A stretch of 64,000 nucleotides of DNA, taken from Mesonia aestuariivivens (GTDB taxonomy: Bacteria; Bacteroidota; Bacteroidia; Flavobacteriales; Flavobacteriaceae). Position numbers and translations under genes: made by a program. Every line of letters starts with the position of its first letter. The stretch's first letter is position 1. The notes under the pieces were generated by a model. The model saw only the letters and a list, made by a program, of their open reading frames with translations, made no database searches and was not told where the DNA came from. The stretch is taken from contig NZ_JAHWDF010000012.1 of assembly GCF_019311235.1 (NCBI RefSeq), forward strand, positions 34,397 through 98,396. Direction: 5' to 3'. Positions 7,262 to 16,527 of this stretch are shown here, one piece after another.

Positions 7262-9526
7262 TTAAAACTCACGCTTAGCATCTTCATAATACTCTTTAAA
7301 CAACTGCAATAAGCTCATTGTCGATGTTACTAAATCTTTAGTTTCTAAGAGTAAACCAAAATACAATTTAGTATTTTTAGGGCTTGTTTCTGAAGTTCTA
7401 ATACGTTCAATCTGTTTCTGAATTAATCCTGAAACTTTATCTAAAAGCGTTTGCTTGTCATTTAAAATTTGATCTATTCTTGCAAAAGAATGATTATCAA
7501 AAGTTTCTATAATTTCATCAAAAAGTACCTGCATCTCACGATCTATACTTTTTAAATCTCTAATTTGATTGAATTTTAAATTCTTATGATTGTTATTAAC
7601 ATGCTTATAACTAGATCTTGTAATCTGTGCAATAGATTGAACCATATCTTGCAGCGTATCCAGAAATAAAATATAAAACTTACTTGCTTCTACAGAATTA
7701 TCTTCTAATGATTTTATAAAATAAAAGACATTATCTTTTAACTCATCTACCTCATCTTCAAGATCATTTAATTTTTTTGAATCTTTTCTAAGTTTTCCAA
7801 GATCATGATAACCTAAATGGTCTATCGTTTTGCTATACCTTTTATTAATACCCTTGATTACACTGGAGATATTCTGAGAAGTTTCAATGGTAATTTCATT
7901 TATAGTAATAATATCGTGCCTATTAAAACGCTTTTTACTTTTCTCTTCTTTTACTTTTTTAGAGTGAATAATCGCACTTCTTATAATCAATCCTATAGCT
8001 ACAACGATCAAAACAGCTAAAGCTATCATTCCGCCATACCAAATTATAGCTGCAAAAATCGCTGCTGCTAAAAAAGCTACACCTGCAGTAACAAACCAAC
8101 CTCCCACTACGTTTACAACACCTGCTACACGGTATACTGCACTTTCACGATCCCAAGCCCTATCTGCTAAAGATGACCCCATTGCAACCATAAAAGTTAC
8201 ATATGTTGTTGATAATGGTAATTTTAAATTTGTACCTATAGATATTAATATACTTGCTACTACCAAATTTACTGAAGCTCTTACCGTATCAAAGGCTGGT
8301 GCGTCTACTCTACGATCTGCTAGAGCGCTGTTAGGTTTTTCAAACTTGGATTCAATTTTGTTTTTTACACGACCTGGTAAAATACTGGTTAACACATTAC
8401 TCACCACTACCGAATATCTCACCAACACTCTCGCTAATGTATTAGGCTCAAAACGCTCTGCTCCATCTCCTTGTCTCGCTAAATTAACACCTGTATCTAC
8501 AACAGCTCTAGCTTTACTAGAAAGCCAAAGAGTAAGTACCATAACTCCACCTGCAATAATTAATAAAAATTCGGGAGTTTGTACGCTTCCAGCTAAACCA
8601 TTCATGGTAAATTCTGAAGGTAAAACTCCAGTGGCTTGATAAGCTGTTTGCCACAACCCAAAAGATTGCCAAGCTGCAATAGGCACTCCTATAAAATTTA
8701 CCAAATCATTCCCCGCAAAAGCAAGTGCTAAAGCAAAAGTACCGACAAGAATTATAGCTTTTAAAATGTTAGTTTTAAAAACAGACATTAAAAGTTGTGA
8801 GATAATTCCCCAAAACACTAAACTTATTAAAATAATTAGCCAAGTATGTTCATCTACAAAGATTTTAAAGCCTTCTGGAAGAAATGAGATACTCTTCATT
8901 CCTTTTATAAAAATAAAGTAAGTGATTGCTGTTAATGATACTCCGCCAAATACAGCTCCTACATATTTAAGTTTCTTTTCATACTGAAAAGTAAATATTA
9001 ACCTAGAAATATATTGCACAAAAGCACCAATACTGAAAGCGACGACCACCGACAGCAAAATACCTAAAACAATTTCTGTGGCTTTTGAGGTATTAATATA
9101 ATTTGTTAAAAGAGATAAATCTTCTCCTTGCGTATAAAGTTTAATCACAGCAATACTGACTGCTGCCCCTAATAATTCAAAAACTATTGAAACAGTTGTA
9201 GAAGTAGGCAAGCCTAAACTATTAAAGAAATCTAATAGTAAAACATCGGTTATCATAACCGCCATAAAGATGATCATGATTTCATCAAAATAGAATTGAC
9301 TAGGCATAAAAATACCTTTTCTTGCTACTTCCATTAAACCGCTAGAAAAAATTGCTCCTACAGCAACCCCTAAACTAGCCACGATCATAATGGTTCTAAG
9401 AGAAATAGCCTTAGACCCAATAGCAGAGTTTAAGAAATTAACAGCATCATTACTAACCCCTACTATTAAATCTGTAATGGCAAGAGCAAAAAGTACTACA
9501 AGCATTACAATATAAATATTCTCCAT
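7262..9526 (-). CDS. PiT-family inorganic phosphate transporter with PhoU-like C-terminal domain
   Basis: The 754-residue membrane protein carries the PHO4/PiT signature twice: GVSNDAVNFLNSA near residue 25 and AFAGNDLVNFIGVP near residue 268. About ten to twelve hydrophobic segments run to about residue 520, including the conserved PLSTTYVTFMVAMGSS. The remaining two hundred residues are charged and helical and resemble PhoU or DUF47 helical bundles that, as separate proteins, regulate phosphate uptake. It should import phosphate driven by H+ or Na+ across the inner membrane. Ordinary PiT proteins are about 400-550 residues, so the tail is a fusion, as seen in other Bacteroidota. It is transcribed alone. 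Confidence 0.9.
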   Translation of the reverse strand: MENIYIVMLVVLFALAITDLIVGVSNDAVNFLNSAIGSKAISLRTIMIVASLGVAVGAIFSSGLMEVARKGIFMPSQFYFDEIMIIFMAVMITDVLLLDFFNSLGLPTSTTVSIVFELLGAAVSIAVIKLYTQGEDLSLLTNYINTSKATEIVLGILLSVVVAFSIGAFVQYISRLIFTFQYEKKLKYVGAVFGGVSLTAITYFIFIKGMKSISFLPEGFKIFVDEHTWLIILISLVFWGIISQLLMSVFKTNILKAIILVGTFALALAFAGNDLVNFIGVPIAAWQSFGLWQTAYQATGVLPSEFTMNGLAGSVQTPEFLLIIAGGVMVLTLWLSSKARAVVDTGVNLARQGDGAERFEPNTLARVLVRYSVVVSNVLTSILPGRVKNKIESKFEKPNSALADRRVDAPAFDTVRASVNLVVASILISIGTNLKLPLSTTYVTFMVAMGSSLADRAWDRESAVYRVAGVVNVVGGWFVTAGVAFLAAAIFAAIIWYGGMIALAVLIVVAIGLIIRSAIIHSKKVKEEKSKKRFNRHDIITINEITIETSQNISSVIKGINKRYSKTIDHLGYHDLGKLRKDSKKLNDLEDEVDELKDNVFYFIKSLEDNSVEASKFYILFLDTLQDMVQSIAQITRSSYKHVNNNHKNLKFNQIRDLKSIDREMQVLFDEIIETFDNHSFARIDQILNDKQTLLDKVSGLIQKQIERIRTSETSPKNTKLYFGLLLETKDLVTSTMSLLQLFKEYYEDAKREF

Positions 9527-9675
9527 AAATATTCTTTTTTACAATCTGCAAAAATGTTTCAATAATTCGGAATTTTCAGACTTCTATTGTTATCAAAACA
9601 TTAAATTGAAGCTACACAAATTATTAATTTTTACCTTGTATTTTTTATGATTACTGACGCCAATATTACAGATTT

Positions 9676-11703
9676 ATGAGACAACTAGAAAATCTACTTT
9701 CAAAAGAAACTAGCCCCTATTTATTACAACATGCTAAAAACCCAGTACACTGGCAGCCTTGGAGTGATTCTACCCTACAATTTAGTAAAGATAATAATAA
9801 ACTTTTACTCATAAGTATAGGATATTCTGCATGTCATTGGTGCCATGTGATGGAAAAAGAGTGTTTTGAAGATCAAGAGGTTGCCTCGCTAATGAATCAA
9901 AATTTTATAAACATAAAAATAGATAGAGAAGAACGCCCCGATATAGATCAAATTTACATGAGTGCCTTACAGATTATGACAGGTCACGGAGGCTGGCCAT
10001 TAAATATTGTTGCTCTTCCCGACGGTAGGCCAGTTTGGGGTGCCACGTATCTACCCAAAAAAAAATGGATGGGATCGCTAAACCAACTAAAAGATCTATA
10101 TATAAAAGCTCCCGAACACATAGAAGATTATGCAGAAAAGCTTTCAACAGGAATGCAACAACTCAATAGTATTGTGAAAAATGATTCCAGTAAACAAGTT
10201 TTTCATAAAGACCAGATCACATCACTCGTAAACTCTTGGAAAAATAAATTTGATCTAACCAATGGCGGTTTTAAAAGCGCACCTAAATTTATGATGCCCA
10301 ACAATTTATCTTTCTTATTAGAATATGCGGTGCAACAAAAAAATGATGAAGTTTTAAATTTTGTAGAATTCTCATTACTTCAAATGGCACAAAGAGGAAT
10401 TTACGATCAAATTGGCGGAGGCTTTTCTAGGTATGCTGTAGATGAAAAATGGCACATCCCACATTTTGAAAAAATGCTTTATGATAATGCCCAACTTGTA
10501 GACCTTTATAGTGATGCTTTCACGGTATTTAATCATGAAAAATTTAAGCAAGTTGTTGGAGAAACATTATCGTTTATAGAAAATGAACTTACACATCAAA
10601 AAGGTTATTTCTTTTCGGCTTTAGATGCTGATAGCCTAAATGATAATCATGAAAAAGAAGAAGGTGCTTTTTATAGGTGGACAAAAGAAGAGCTTCAGTC
10701 TATCTTAAAAGATGATTTTGATGTTTTTTCAGCATTTTTCAACATTAACACCAAAGGTTATTGGGAAAACAACCACTATATACTCTTTCAAACTGAAACC
10801 GAAGAAACTATTGCTCATCAATTCAATATTTCTGTAAAAGAGCTTAAAGAACGTATTGAGCAATCAAAAAATAAATTATTTCAGCATCGCCAACAAAGAG
10901 CTTACCCAAGTCTAGATGATAAATGTATTACCTCTTGGAACGCTTTAATGATTAAAGCCTACGCTAAAGCTTACCGCATATTTAAAAAAAACAGCTATTT
11001 AAAAACGGCAGAGTTTGCTACAGATTTTATTATTAAAAATTTATTTGACGATCATCATAAGCTTTACAGAAATTTTAAAAAGTATAAAAAAAATGAAGCG
11101 TGTCTTGAAGACTACGCACTTTTTATAGCCGCTTTAATTGAACTTTATCAGGCTAATTTTAAAGAAGAACTGCTCGTATTAGCAAAAAAACTAACAGAAA
11201 AAGTAATTGTTGATTTTTACGATGAAAAGAGCGGCCTTTTCTTTTACACATCAAAATATGTAAAATTAATTCAGCGAAGTATAGAAACTCAAGATAATGT
11301 CATTCCGTCTTCAAACTCTGTAATGGCGAAAAACTTTTTCTTTTTAGGAAAGTATTTTCTTCAAAAAGAATGGCTTACTATTTCTAAAGATATGCTAAAA
11401 ACCATTGAACCTCACATCAAAGATTACCCTTCTAATTATAGCAATTGGTTATCGTTATATTTAAAAAATGTCTATCCTTTTTATGAAGTTGTTATTACTG
11501 GAGAAAAAGCTGAGCAGGAAATTAAAGAATTACAAAGTTTACATCTAGCTAATTCAATTATTGCCCGACCGTCTTCAAAAATTAGTTTAACCGAAGGCAA
11601 AACTTCCAACACCATCAGCTTTTATATATGTAAAGAGAATTACTGTGAAGCTCCGCTAAAAAATACAAATGAAGTTATTAGTAAGCTTAAAAATGAATTT
11701 TAA
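9676..11703 (+). CDS. Thioredoxin domain-containing DUF255 protein (YyaL/SSP411 family)
   Basis: The 675-residue product begins NLLSKETSPYLLQHA, the hallmark of the DUF255 family, and has the thioredoxin-like motif ACHWCHVM with Cys53 and Cys56. The rest of the chain has the (alpha/alpha)-barrel of six-hairpin glycosidase-like folds, with WHIPHFEKMLYDNAQL and SWNALMIKAYAKAY recognisable. There is no signal peptide, so it should be cytoplasmic. The biochemical function of the family is not established; a redox or sugar-related role is inferred from the folds only. It is a single gene between the Pit and MscS genes. Confidence 0.9.
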   Translation: MRQLENLLSKETSPYLLQHAKNPVHWQPWSDSTLQFSKDNNKLLLISIGYSACHWCHVMEKECFEDQEVASLMNQNFINIKIDREERPDIDQIYMSALQIMTGHGGWPLNIVALPDGRPVWGATYLPKKKWMGSLNQLKDLYIKAPEHIEDYAEKLSTGMQQLNSIVKNDSSKQVFHKDQITSLVNSWKNKFDLTNGGFKSAPKFMMPNNLSFLLEYAVQQKNDEVLNFVEFSLLQMAQRGIYDQIGGGFSRYAVDEKWHIPHFEKMLYDNAQLVDLYSDAFTVFNHEKFKQVVGETLSFIENELTHQKGYFFSALDADSLNDNHEKEEGAFYRWTKEELQSILKDDFDVFSAFFNINTKGYWENNHYILFQTETEETIAHQFNISVKELKERIEQSKNKLFQHRQQRAYPSLDDKCITSWNALMIKAYAKAYRIFKKNSYLKTAEFATDFIIKNLFDDHHKLYRNFKKYKKNEACLEDYALFIAALIELYQANFKEELLVLAKKLTEKVIVDFYDEKSGLFFYTSKYVKLIQRSIETQDNVIPSSNSVMAKNFFFLGKYFLQKEWLTISKDMLKTIEPHIKDYPSNYSNWLSLYLKNVYPFYEVVITGEKAEQEIKELQSLHLANSIIARPSSKISLTEGKTSNTISFYICKENYCEAPLKNTNEVISKLKNEF

Positions 11704-11781
11704 CAAAATTTAAACTAAGAAAAAGACAAAATATTAACATTTTTTTATTTTTTTGCTAATTAGCTTAATAAAACATAATAA

Positions 11782-12651
11782 ATGGACAAATTTAACGACC
11801 TTTCTGAGTTAGCTCAAGAATACATTAAAAAATTTATTGATTTTTTACCCGATCTTATTGCTGCAGTTTTAATACTTATAGTCGGCTTTTGGATTGTAAA
11901 AAAAGTAGTTAGCTACATGAAAAAGGCTTTGGCCAAAAGAGATTATGACAAAGCTTTAGAAGATTTTTTAAGTACTTTAATTACGTGGACTTTAAAAATA
12001 CTTGTTATTATTGTAGCTATATCTCAGGTAGGTATTGAAACTACCTCTTTAGTTGCTGTTTTAGGTGCCGCTGGTTTAGCTATTGGTTTAGCCCTACAAG
12101 GTTCTTTAGCTAATTTTGCTGGTGGTGTTTTAATCATCATTTTAAAGCCTTTTAGAATTGGTGACTGGATTGAAGCACAAGGTGTTTCTGGTAGTGTAAA
12201 AGAAGTTAGTCTTTTCTATACCAAAATAGATACTTTTGGCAATCAAGAAGCGGTTATTCCTAATGGAAGCTTAGCTAATGATAATATTATAAATTACACC
12301 GTTAATGGTAAGCGTAGAGAAAACTTATCTTTTGGTATCTCTTATGATGATGATATTAAAAAAGCTAAAGAGATACTTATGCAACTCGTAAAAGACCAAG
12401 ATGGAATCATGGAAGATCCAGCTCCGCAAGTTTTAGTTGCAGAATTAGCCGATAGCTCTGTTAATTTCTCTGTACGTTATTTTGCTTCTAATGATAAGTT
12501 TTGGGACATTCACTGGAATATGATTGAACAAGGAAAATTAAGATTAGAAGAAGCTGGGATGACGATACCTTACCCACAACGAGATGTTTATTTCTATGAC
12601 CAAACAAAAATGAACGGAACGGTAGAGAAAGAGAATAAAAAAGAAGCTTAA
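11782..12651 (+). CDS. Small-conductance mechanosensitive channel (MscS family)
   Basis: The 289-residue protein has three N-terminal membrane segments (about residues 24-40, 65-82 and 90-125). The pore helix carries the glycine/alanine pattern AAGLAIGLALQGSLANFAGG, followed by the family motif KPFRIGDWIEA and a beta/alpha cytoplasmic vestibule with AVIPNGSLANDNIINYT. It releases solutes from the cell when membrane tension rises after osmotic downshock. Length and order match short MscS homologues. The gene is intact; an insertion sequence lies 32 bases after its stop codon and no terminator is visible between them. Confidence 0.94.
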   Translation: MDKFNDLSELAQEYIKKFIDFLPDLIAAVLILIVGFWIVKKVVSYMKKALAKRDYDKALEDFLSTLITWTLKILVIIVAISQVGIETTSLVAVLGAAGLAIGLALQGSLANFAGGVLIIILKPFRIGDWIEAQGVSGSVKEVSLFYTKIDTFGNQEAVIPNGSLANDNIINYTVNGKRRENLSFGISYDDDIKKAKEILMQLVKDQDGIMEDPAPQVLVAELADSSVNFSVRYFASNDKFWDIHWNMIEQGKLRLEEAGMTIPYPQRDVYFYDQTKMNGTVEKENKKEA

Positions 12652-12683
12652 TTCTTTACATTTAAAAATTCAATTTATTATTT

Positions 12684-13684
12684 TTTGCATGTCCGTAAAT
12701 ATTCCTAATTAATGGAAAATACCCTATATTTGAATACCTTAACTAGTTTAACCATGGATATATTTTCATTTGGAGTTCACTTTACAGACGAAAAAAGTTG
12801 TCGGTTGCATTTTAAAGAGCAGCGAGACAAAGAAGGGGTGTTATGCAATCGATGTGGATCTACCGATCATTATTGGCTTCAAAATAAATGGAGCTACCAG
12901 TGTAAGTCTTGTGCGGCTAGGATTTCTTTGCGAAGTGGCACTGTCCTGGAGAGTTCCAAGTTATCCTTTATGATCTGGTATAAAACCATTTTTCTTTTAA
13001 GCACTACAAAAAAAGGGTTTTCCAGTAAGGAGATCCAACGGCAACTTGGCCTGAAGCGTTACGAGCCGGTATGGGCAATGGTTCATAAACTCCGAAAAGC
13101 AATGGGAAAAAGAGATGAACGCTATACCTTGGAAGGTATGATTGAAATGGATGAAGGTTATTTTACCATTGAGGCAAGCAAGCACGAGCACAAAACTCAG
13201 AAAGCCGGCCGTGGCAGCAAAACAAAATCCAATGTTATGGTATTGGCTGAAAGTACTGTACTCAAGGATATCGATACTGGTAAAGTTGATAGGCAAAGCA
13301 GGTATTTTAAGGCAAAAGTCCTGGAGGATCACAAAGCTGAAGGAACTGACCACACATTGAAACAGGCAATTGATGAAGAACAAGTTATTGTTTTTACACA
13401 TAAAAGCACCTCCTATCTTGATATAGCAGATTATGTAGAACTACATATTACTGAAAAATCAAACGAGAAAATCACCAAAGAAACACTTAAATGGGTACAC
13501 ATTGCCATTAGTAATGCAAAGCGTAATTTCGCTGGAACCTACCATAAAATCAAGAAGAAATACCTGCAATTATATCTCAATGAGTTCGTTTATAAGTTAA
13601 ATAGACGGTATTTTGGGGATAAAATATTTGACAGGTTAGTCATAGCAAGCATTACAGCAACTGGACATTAAACGGATATACAAA
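12684..13684 (+). mobile_element. IS1595-family insertion sequence
   Basis: A single transposase gene is bounded by imperfect inverted ends: TTTGCATGTCCGT at 12684-12696 and ACGGATATACAAA at 13672-13684, which pair at 11 of 13 positions. An 8-base direct repeat TTATTTTT lies at 12678-12685 and 13685-13692, consistent with the 8-bp target duplication of this family, but it overlaps the left end by two bases and sits in A/T-rich sequence, so the exact ends are uncertain. The element is about 1.0 kb, the usual size for a one-gene IS1595 member. It lies between mscS and a secreted-protein gene and disrupts neither reading frame. Confidence 0.8.
12712..13671 (+). CDS. IS1595-family transposase, second catalytic Asp probably replaced
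   Basis: From the ATG at 12712 the product is 319 residues; a start at 12754 (MDIFSF) is equally possible. It has an N-terminal zinc ribbon with Cys45, Cys48, Cys64 and Cys67, a helical linker, and the ISXO2-type DDE domain starting at MIEMDEGYF with Asp147. The C-terminal block WVHIAISNAKR and the phrase YLQLYLNEFVYKLNRRYFG are typical of the family. Where homologues, as I recall them, read TDKSTSY or SDKSTSY, this protein has THKSTSY with His230 (codon CAT at 13399-13401). If that Asp is catalytic, the enzyme is inactive. The gene is visibly richer in G+C than its neighbours, consistent with transfer. Confidence 0.88.
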   Translation: MENTLYLNTLTSLTMDIFSFGVHFTDEKSCRLHFKEQRDKEGVLCNRCGSTDHYWLQNKWSYQCKSCAARISLRSGTVLESSKLSFMIWYKTIFLLSTTKKGFSSKEIQRQLGLKRYEPVWAMVHKLRKAMGKRDERYTLEGMIEMDEGYFTIEASKHEHKTQKAGRGSKTKSNVMVLAESTVLKDIDTGKVDRQSRYFKAKVLEDHKAEGTDHTLKQAIDEEQVIVFTHKSTSYLDIADYVELHITEKSNEKITKETLKWVHIAISNAKRNFAGTYHKIKKKYLQLYLNEFVYKLNRRYFGDKIFDRLVIASITATGH

Positions 13685-13707
13685 TTATTTTTAATAAAAA
13701 CAATATT

Positions 13708-14451
13708 ATGAAACATATACACCTATTATCTATATTTACAGCCATTTTAATTTTAAGTAATTCAGCTGACTGTCAAGTGATGTCATTAGAGAACCATCAA
13801 GATTTAGCTATATTTTCCAATATGAATGCGGAAAGAGACAAACTAATGGTTGATGGTAAATTCGTTAACACTTCAGTAATTCAAGGATCTCCGTATTTAG
13901 AAGATAAATTTAAAAATGGAGCTATAAAAAACTTACAAAATGATAAAATTATAACAACGAATTTAAGGTATAGAATATTTGATGATATGTTCGAAATACA
14001 AGCCAACTCAGATTCAGAAGAATTATCAGTATTAAAAAGATCAAAAAATTATTCAATTAAAATAAATAATAAATCCTTCGTATTTGTGGAAAATTTTCCA
14101 ATAAAAATGAAAGGTGTTTATAATGGTTATGTATTAATTTTATCTAATAATAATGACCCTAAAGACGGCGTAGTTCTATATAAAAGAATCATACAACAAT
14201 ATATTGAAGCAAAAAAGAAGGCTAATAGTTATTCTAATTCTAAATCTAGATTAGTTAATGAAGAGTATTATTTTATAGCAATAGATGATAAAATTTTACA
14301 AATAGAACCGAATAGAAAGAAAGCTGCCGATGCTTTCCCTAATCATAATAGTAAACTTGATAAATACATTAAAGATAATAAAATAAAATTTAGAGGTAAT
14401 GATGAAGAATCAGATCTAATTAAATTGGTTGAGTATTACAATACGCTTTAA
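13708..14451 (+). CDS. Secreted protein of unknown function
   Basis: The 247-residue product has a signal peptide (about residues 1-22, ending NSADCQ) and no further membrane segment, so it should reach the periplasm or beyond. The first half contains YLEDKFKNGAI, NLRYRIFDDMFEIQ and FVFVENF; the end, KYIKDNKIKF followed by DLIKLVEYYNTL, resembles the tail of an uncharacterised family that recurs in Bacteroidota, but I cannot name a domain with certainty. The start codon lies only 23 bases from the right end of the insertion sequence, so the original promoter was probably displaced. The stop codon abuts the end of the convergent tsaB, and its terminator lies inside tsaB. Confidence 0.8.
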   Translation: MKHIHLLSIFTAILILSNSADCQVMSLENHQDLAIFSNMNAERDKLMVDGKFVNTSVIQGSPYLEDKFKNGAIKNLQNDKIITTNLRYRIFDDMFEIQANSDSEELSVLKRSKNYSIKINNKSFVFVENFPIKMKGVYNGYVLILSNNNDPKDGVVLYKRIIQQYIEAKKKANSYSNSKSRLVNEEYYFIAIDDKILQIEPNRKKAADAFPNHNSKLDKYIKDNKIKFRGNDEESDLIKLVEYYNTL

Positions 14452-15120
14452 TTACTTACGATTAACAACAAAGTCTTTTAAATAATAAGGCTCAAAATAA
14501 GCGACATCTTCGGTGTCGCTTATTTTATATTTATGCTCTGCTAACTTTACCATTTCTTTTGCAGAAGGCAAAGTATCTATAAAAAAAGCATTTTTTACCG
14601 AACAAATTTCTTTAAATTTCTCGACGCCATTTCCTATAAAATAAACTGGGTAAAAATTACTAAAGTAACTTTCAAAAGAATTTTCTTCTAAGACCTTGGC
14701 TTCAACAGGTGATATTAGTTGCTTTTCTGAAGAATAAACAGCCATATAAACTTCCATTCTTCTTGCATCTAACATAGGCACAATTACCTCTTCTGCCTTT
14801 GCTTGTACTTGATGTGCTAAAGCTTCTAAGGTTGAAATCGCTAATAATGGAATATCTAAATTGTAACACAAGCCTTTTGCCGCAGAAACACCAATACGTA
14901 AACCCGTGTAAGAACCAGGACCTTTACTTACTGAAACCGCATCTAAATCTTTCAGCGCTAATTTTGCTTCAGTTAAAACTTCATTTATAAATACATGAAG
15001 TTTTTCAGCATGTGAATAACCTCCTTTTTTATCTTCTTTTATCGCTACAATTTCTCCATTAATCCCTAACGCAACAGAACAATTAGTCGTAGTTGTCTCT
15101 AAACTTAATATGGTAGCCAA
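14452..15120 (-). CDS. tsaB: tRNA threonylcarbamoyladenosine biosynthesis protein TsaB
   Basis: TsaB is the scaffold partner of TsaD in forming t6A37 on ANN-decoding tRNAs in the cytoplasm. The 222-residue product has the ASKHA-type start ILSLETTTTNCSVAL, the segment SHAEKLH, and the conserved GPGSYTGLRIGVSAAKGL at about residues 68-85. Length is normal for the short TsaB family. It lies 24 bases after tolC on the same strand, so it can be read as the last gene of the efflux operon. Its 3' end contains a strong hairpin that serves the convergent gene. Confidence 0.95.
   Translation of the reverse strand: MATILSLETTTTNCSVALGINGEIVAIKEDKKGGYSHAEKLHVFINEVLTEAKLALKDLDAVSVSKGPGSYTGLRIGVSAAKGLCYNLDIPLLAISTLEALAHQVQAKAEEVIVPMLDARRMEVYMAVYSSEKQLISPVEAKVLEENSFESYFSNFYPVYFIGNGVEKFKEICSVKNAFFIDTLPSAKEMVKLAEHKYKISDTEDVAYFEPYYLKDFVVNRK
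14494..14526 (+). terminator. Terminator hairpin inside the 3' end of tsaB
   Basis: A 13-bp perfect stem (14494-14506 with 14514-14526) and a 7-base loop TCTTCGG end in TTATTTT on the + strand. It stands 43 bases after the stop codon of the 13708-14451 gene, where its terminator is expected, but the bases are also codons of tsaB (encoding the SDTEDVAYF stretch). It is nearly symmetric and could also act on the - strand. Confidence 0.7.
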
Positions 15121-15144
15121 AATTTATTTATTTAAATGAATATT

Positions 15145-16479
15145 TTATAATTTAAGATCTTCGGGATTTACTCCAAAATACAATTCTAATACTTTTAATT
15201 TAAAAATATAATCGTATTTAGCTTGATTCACATTTACTTTAGTGTTATCTAAGCGTTGTTTAGATTGACTAAAATCAAACGCATTAGTTAAGCCTACCTC
15301 GTATCTGTCGGTTGCATATTCAAAAGCAAGTTTTTGAGATTCTAAAGCAGATAAAGCTGCCTCATAGGCTTCTGCAGATCCTTTTGCATCTACATAAGCT
15401 TGATAAACATTAGACTCTAAATCTAGCTTTGCTTGCTCTAATTGGTATTCTGAACGTTCAAAATTAATTCTATTTCTTTTTACATTTGTTCTCACAGAAA
15501 GTCCATTAAAAATAGGAACGCTTAGTTGCAAGCCATAACCTAAACCATCATTTTGCCATAATTGATCTGTAAAATTTCTATTTAAGAAGTCATTATCAGA
15601 ATACCTGGTATTGTAATTAAAAAAAGCAGATAAAGTTGGGTAATAAGAGCCTTTAGCTATTTGTACATCTTTCTTTGCTAATTCAACATTTTTTTCTGCG
15701 ATTTTAACTTCTGGACGTTCTTGTTGAGCTTTTTGTATAATTTCTTGCGGAGATAAATTAGCTATATCTGTAGAAATAATTTCATAACCTTCATCTACAA
15801 TTTGAAAATTTTCATACTCTTTTACTAATAATAATTGCGCTAGACTGATGAGTGAAATTTTTACATTGTTTTCTGCAACTAAAATTTGTTGTCGCTCATT
15901 AGCATTAGTGGCTTTAATTTCTAATAAATCTCCCTGCGGTAATGTTCCCGCATCTACTAAATCTTGTGTACGTGTTAACTGTTTATTAGTGATTTCATTT
16001 TGAGATTTTATAGATTTTAGATTTGCTTTGTTCAAGAGTACTTGCAGGTAAGAATTAGCTACCGCCAATGCGATATCACTCTCCATTTTCTCTAATTTAT
16101 ATTGGCTAGCCAATTGGGATAACTTAGCTCTTTGCAGTTGCCTAACATTTCTAAGGCCATTAAAAAGCGTTAAATTAGAAGACACTCCAGTGGTAAAAGA
16201 AGAAAATATGTCGTTTTCAAACTGGTTGGTGGTTGGGTTAATACTAGAACCCGTATTTGTAGTATAAGAGGCTGAACCGTTTAAACTAGGAATTAAATTA
16301 CCTATCGCATCCATTTTATCTAAATCTGCTGAGGCTACATCTAACTGCGACTGTTTTACAGAAATATTATGCTCTAAAGCGTAGGTGACACATTCTTCTA
16401 AAGTCCACTTTTTAGCTTCTTGCGCTGAAGCTGAAAAGACAAAACCAAAAACTAAGGCTATGATTGTTATTTTTTTCAT
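15145..16479 (-). CDS. TolC family outer membrane efflux protein
   Basis: The 444-residue product has a signal peptide (about residues 1-19, ending FSASAQ) and two internally related halves of long amphipathic helices and short strands typical of TolC/OEP proteins, beginning WTLEECVTYALEHNISVKQ. It should form the trimeric outer-membrane duct for the tripartite pump encoded upstream. It comes 48 bases after the HlyD/MacA-type adaptor gene, and adaptor, two permeases and an ATPase are all in the same orientation, so the substrate-export complex is complete in one operon. Confidence 0.93.
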   Translation of the reverse strand: MKKITIIALVFGFVFSASAQEAKKWTLEECVTYALEHNISVKQSQLDVASADLDKMDAIGNLIPSLNGSASYTTNTGSSINPTTNQFENDIFSSFTTGVSSNLTLFNGLRNVRQLQRAKLSQLASQYKLEKMESDIALAVANSYLQVLLNKANLKSIKSQNEITNKQLTRTQDLVDAGTLPQGDLLEIKATNANERQQILVAENNVKISLISLAQLLLVKEYENFQIVDEGYEIISTDIANLSPQEIIQKAQQERPEVKIAEKNVELAKKDVQIAKGSYYPTLSAFFNYNTRYSDNDFLNRNFTDQLWQNDGLGYGLQLSVPIFNGLSVRTNVKRNRINFERSEYQLEQAKLDLESNVYQAYVDAKGSAEAYEAALSALESQKLAFEYATDRYEVGLTNAFDFSQSKQRLDNTKVNVNQAKYDYIFKLKVLELYFGVNPEDLKL

Positions 16480-16527
16480 CAGATTGATGTATTTCTAATT
16501 TGTAGTGCTACTCGAATTTAGCAAAGA

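Noticed and set aside
11740..11760. Promoter box before mscS
   Set aside because: The T-run there is two bases too long to fit TAnnTTTG.
12997..13401. Open frame of 134 codons opposite the transposase
   Set aside because: It is antisense to conserved transposase codons and resembles no protein.
12676..13692. Certain 8-bp target duplication for the insertion sequence
   Set aside because: TTATTTTT flanks both sides, but it overlaps the left inverted end by two bases and is low complexity, so it is only a candidate.
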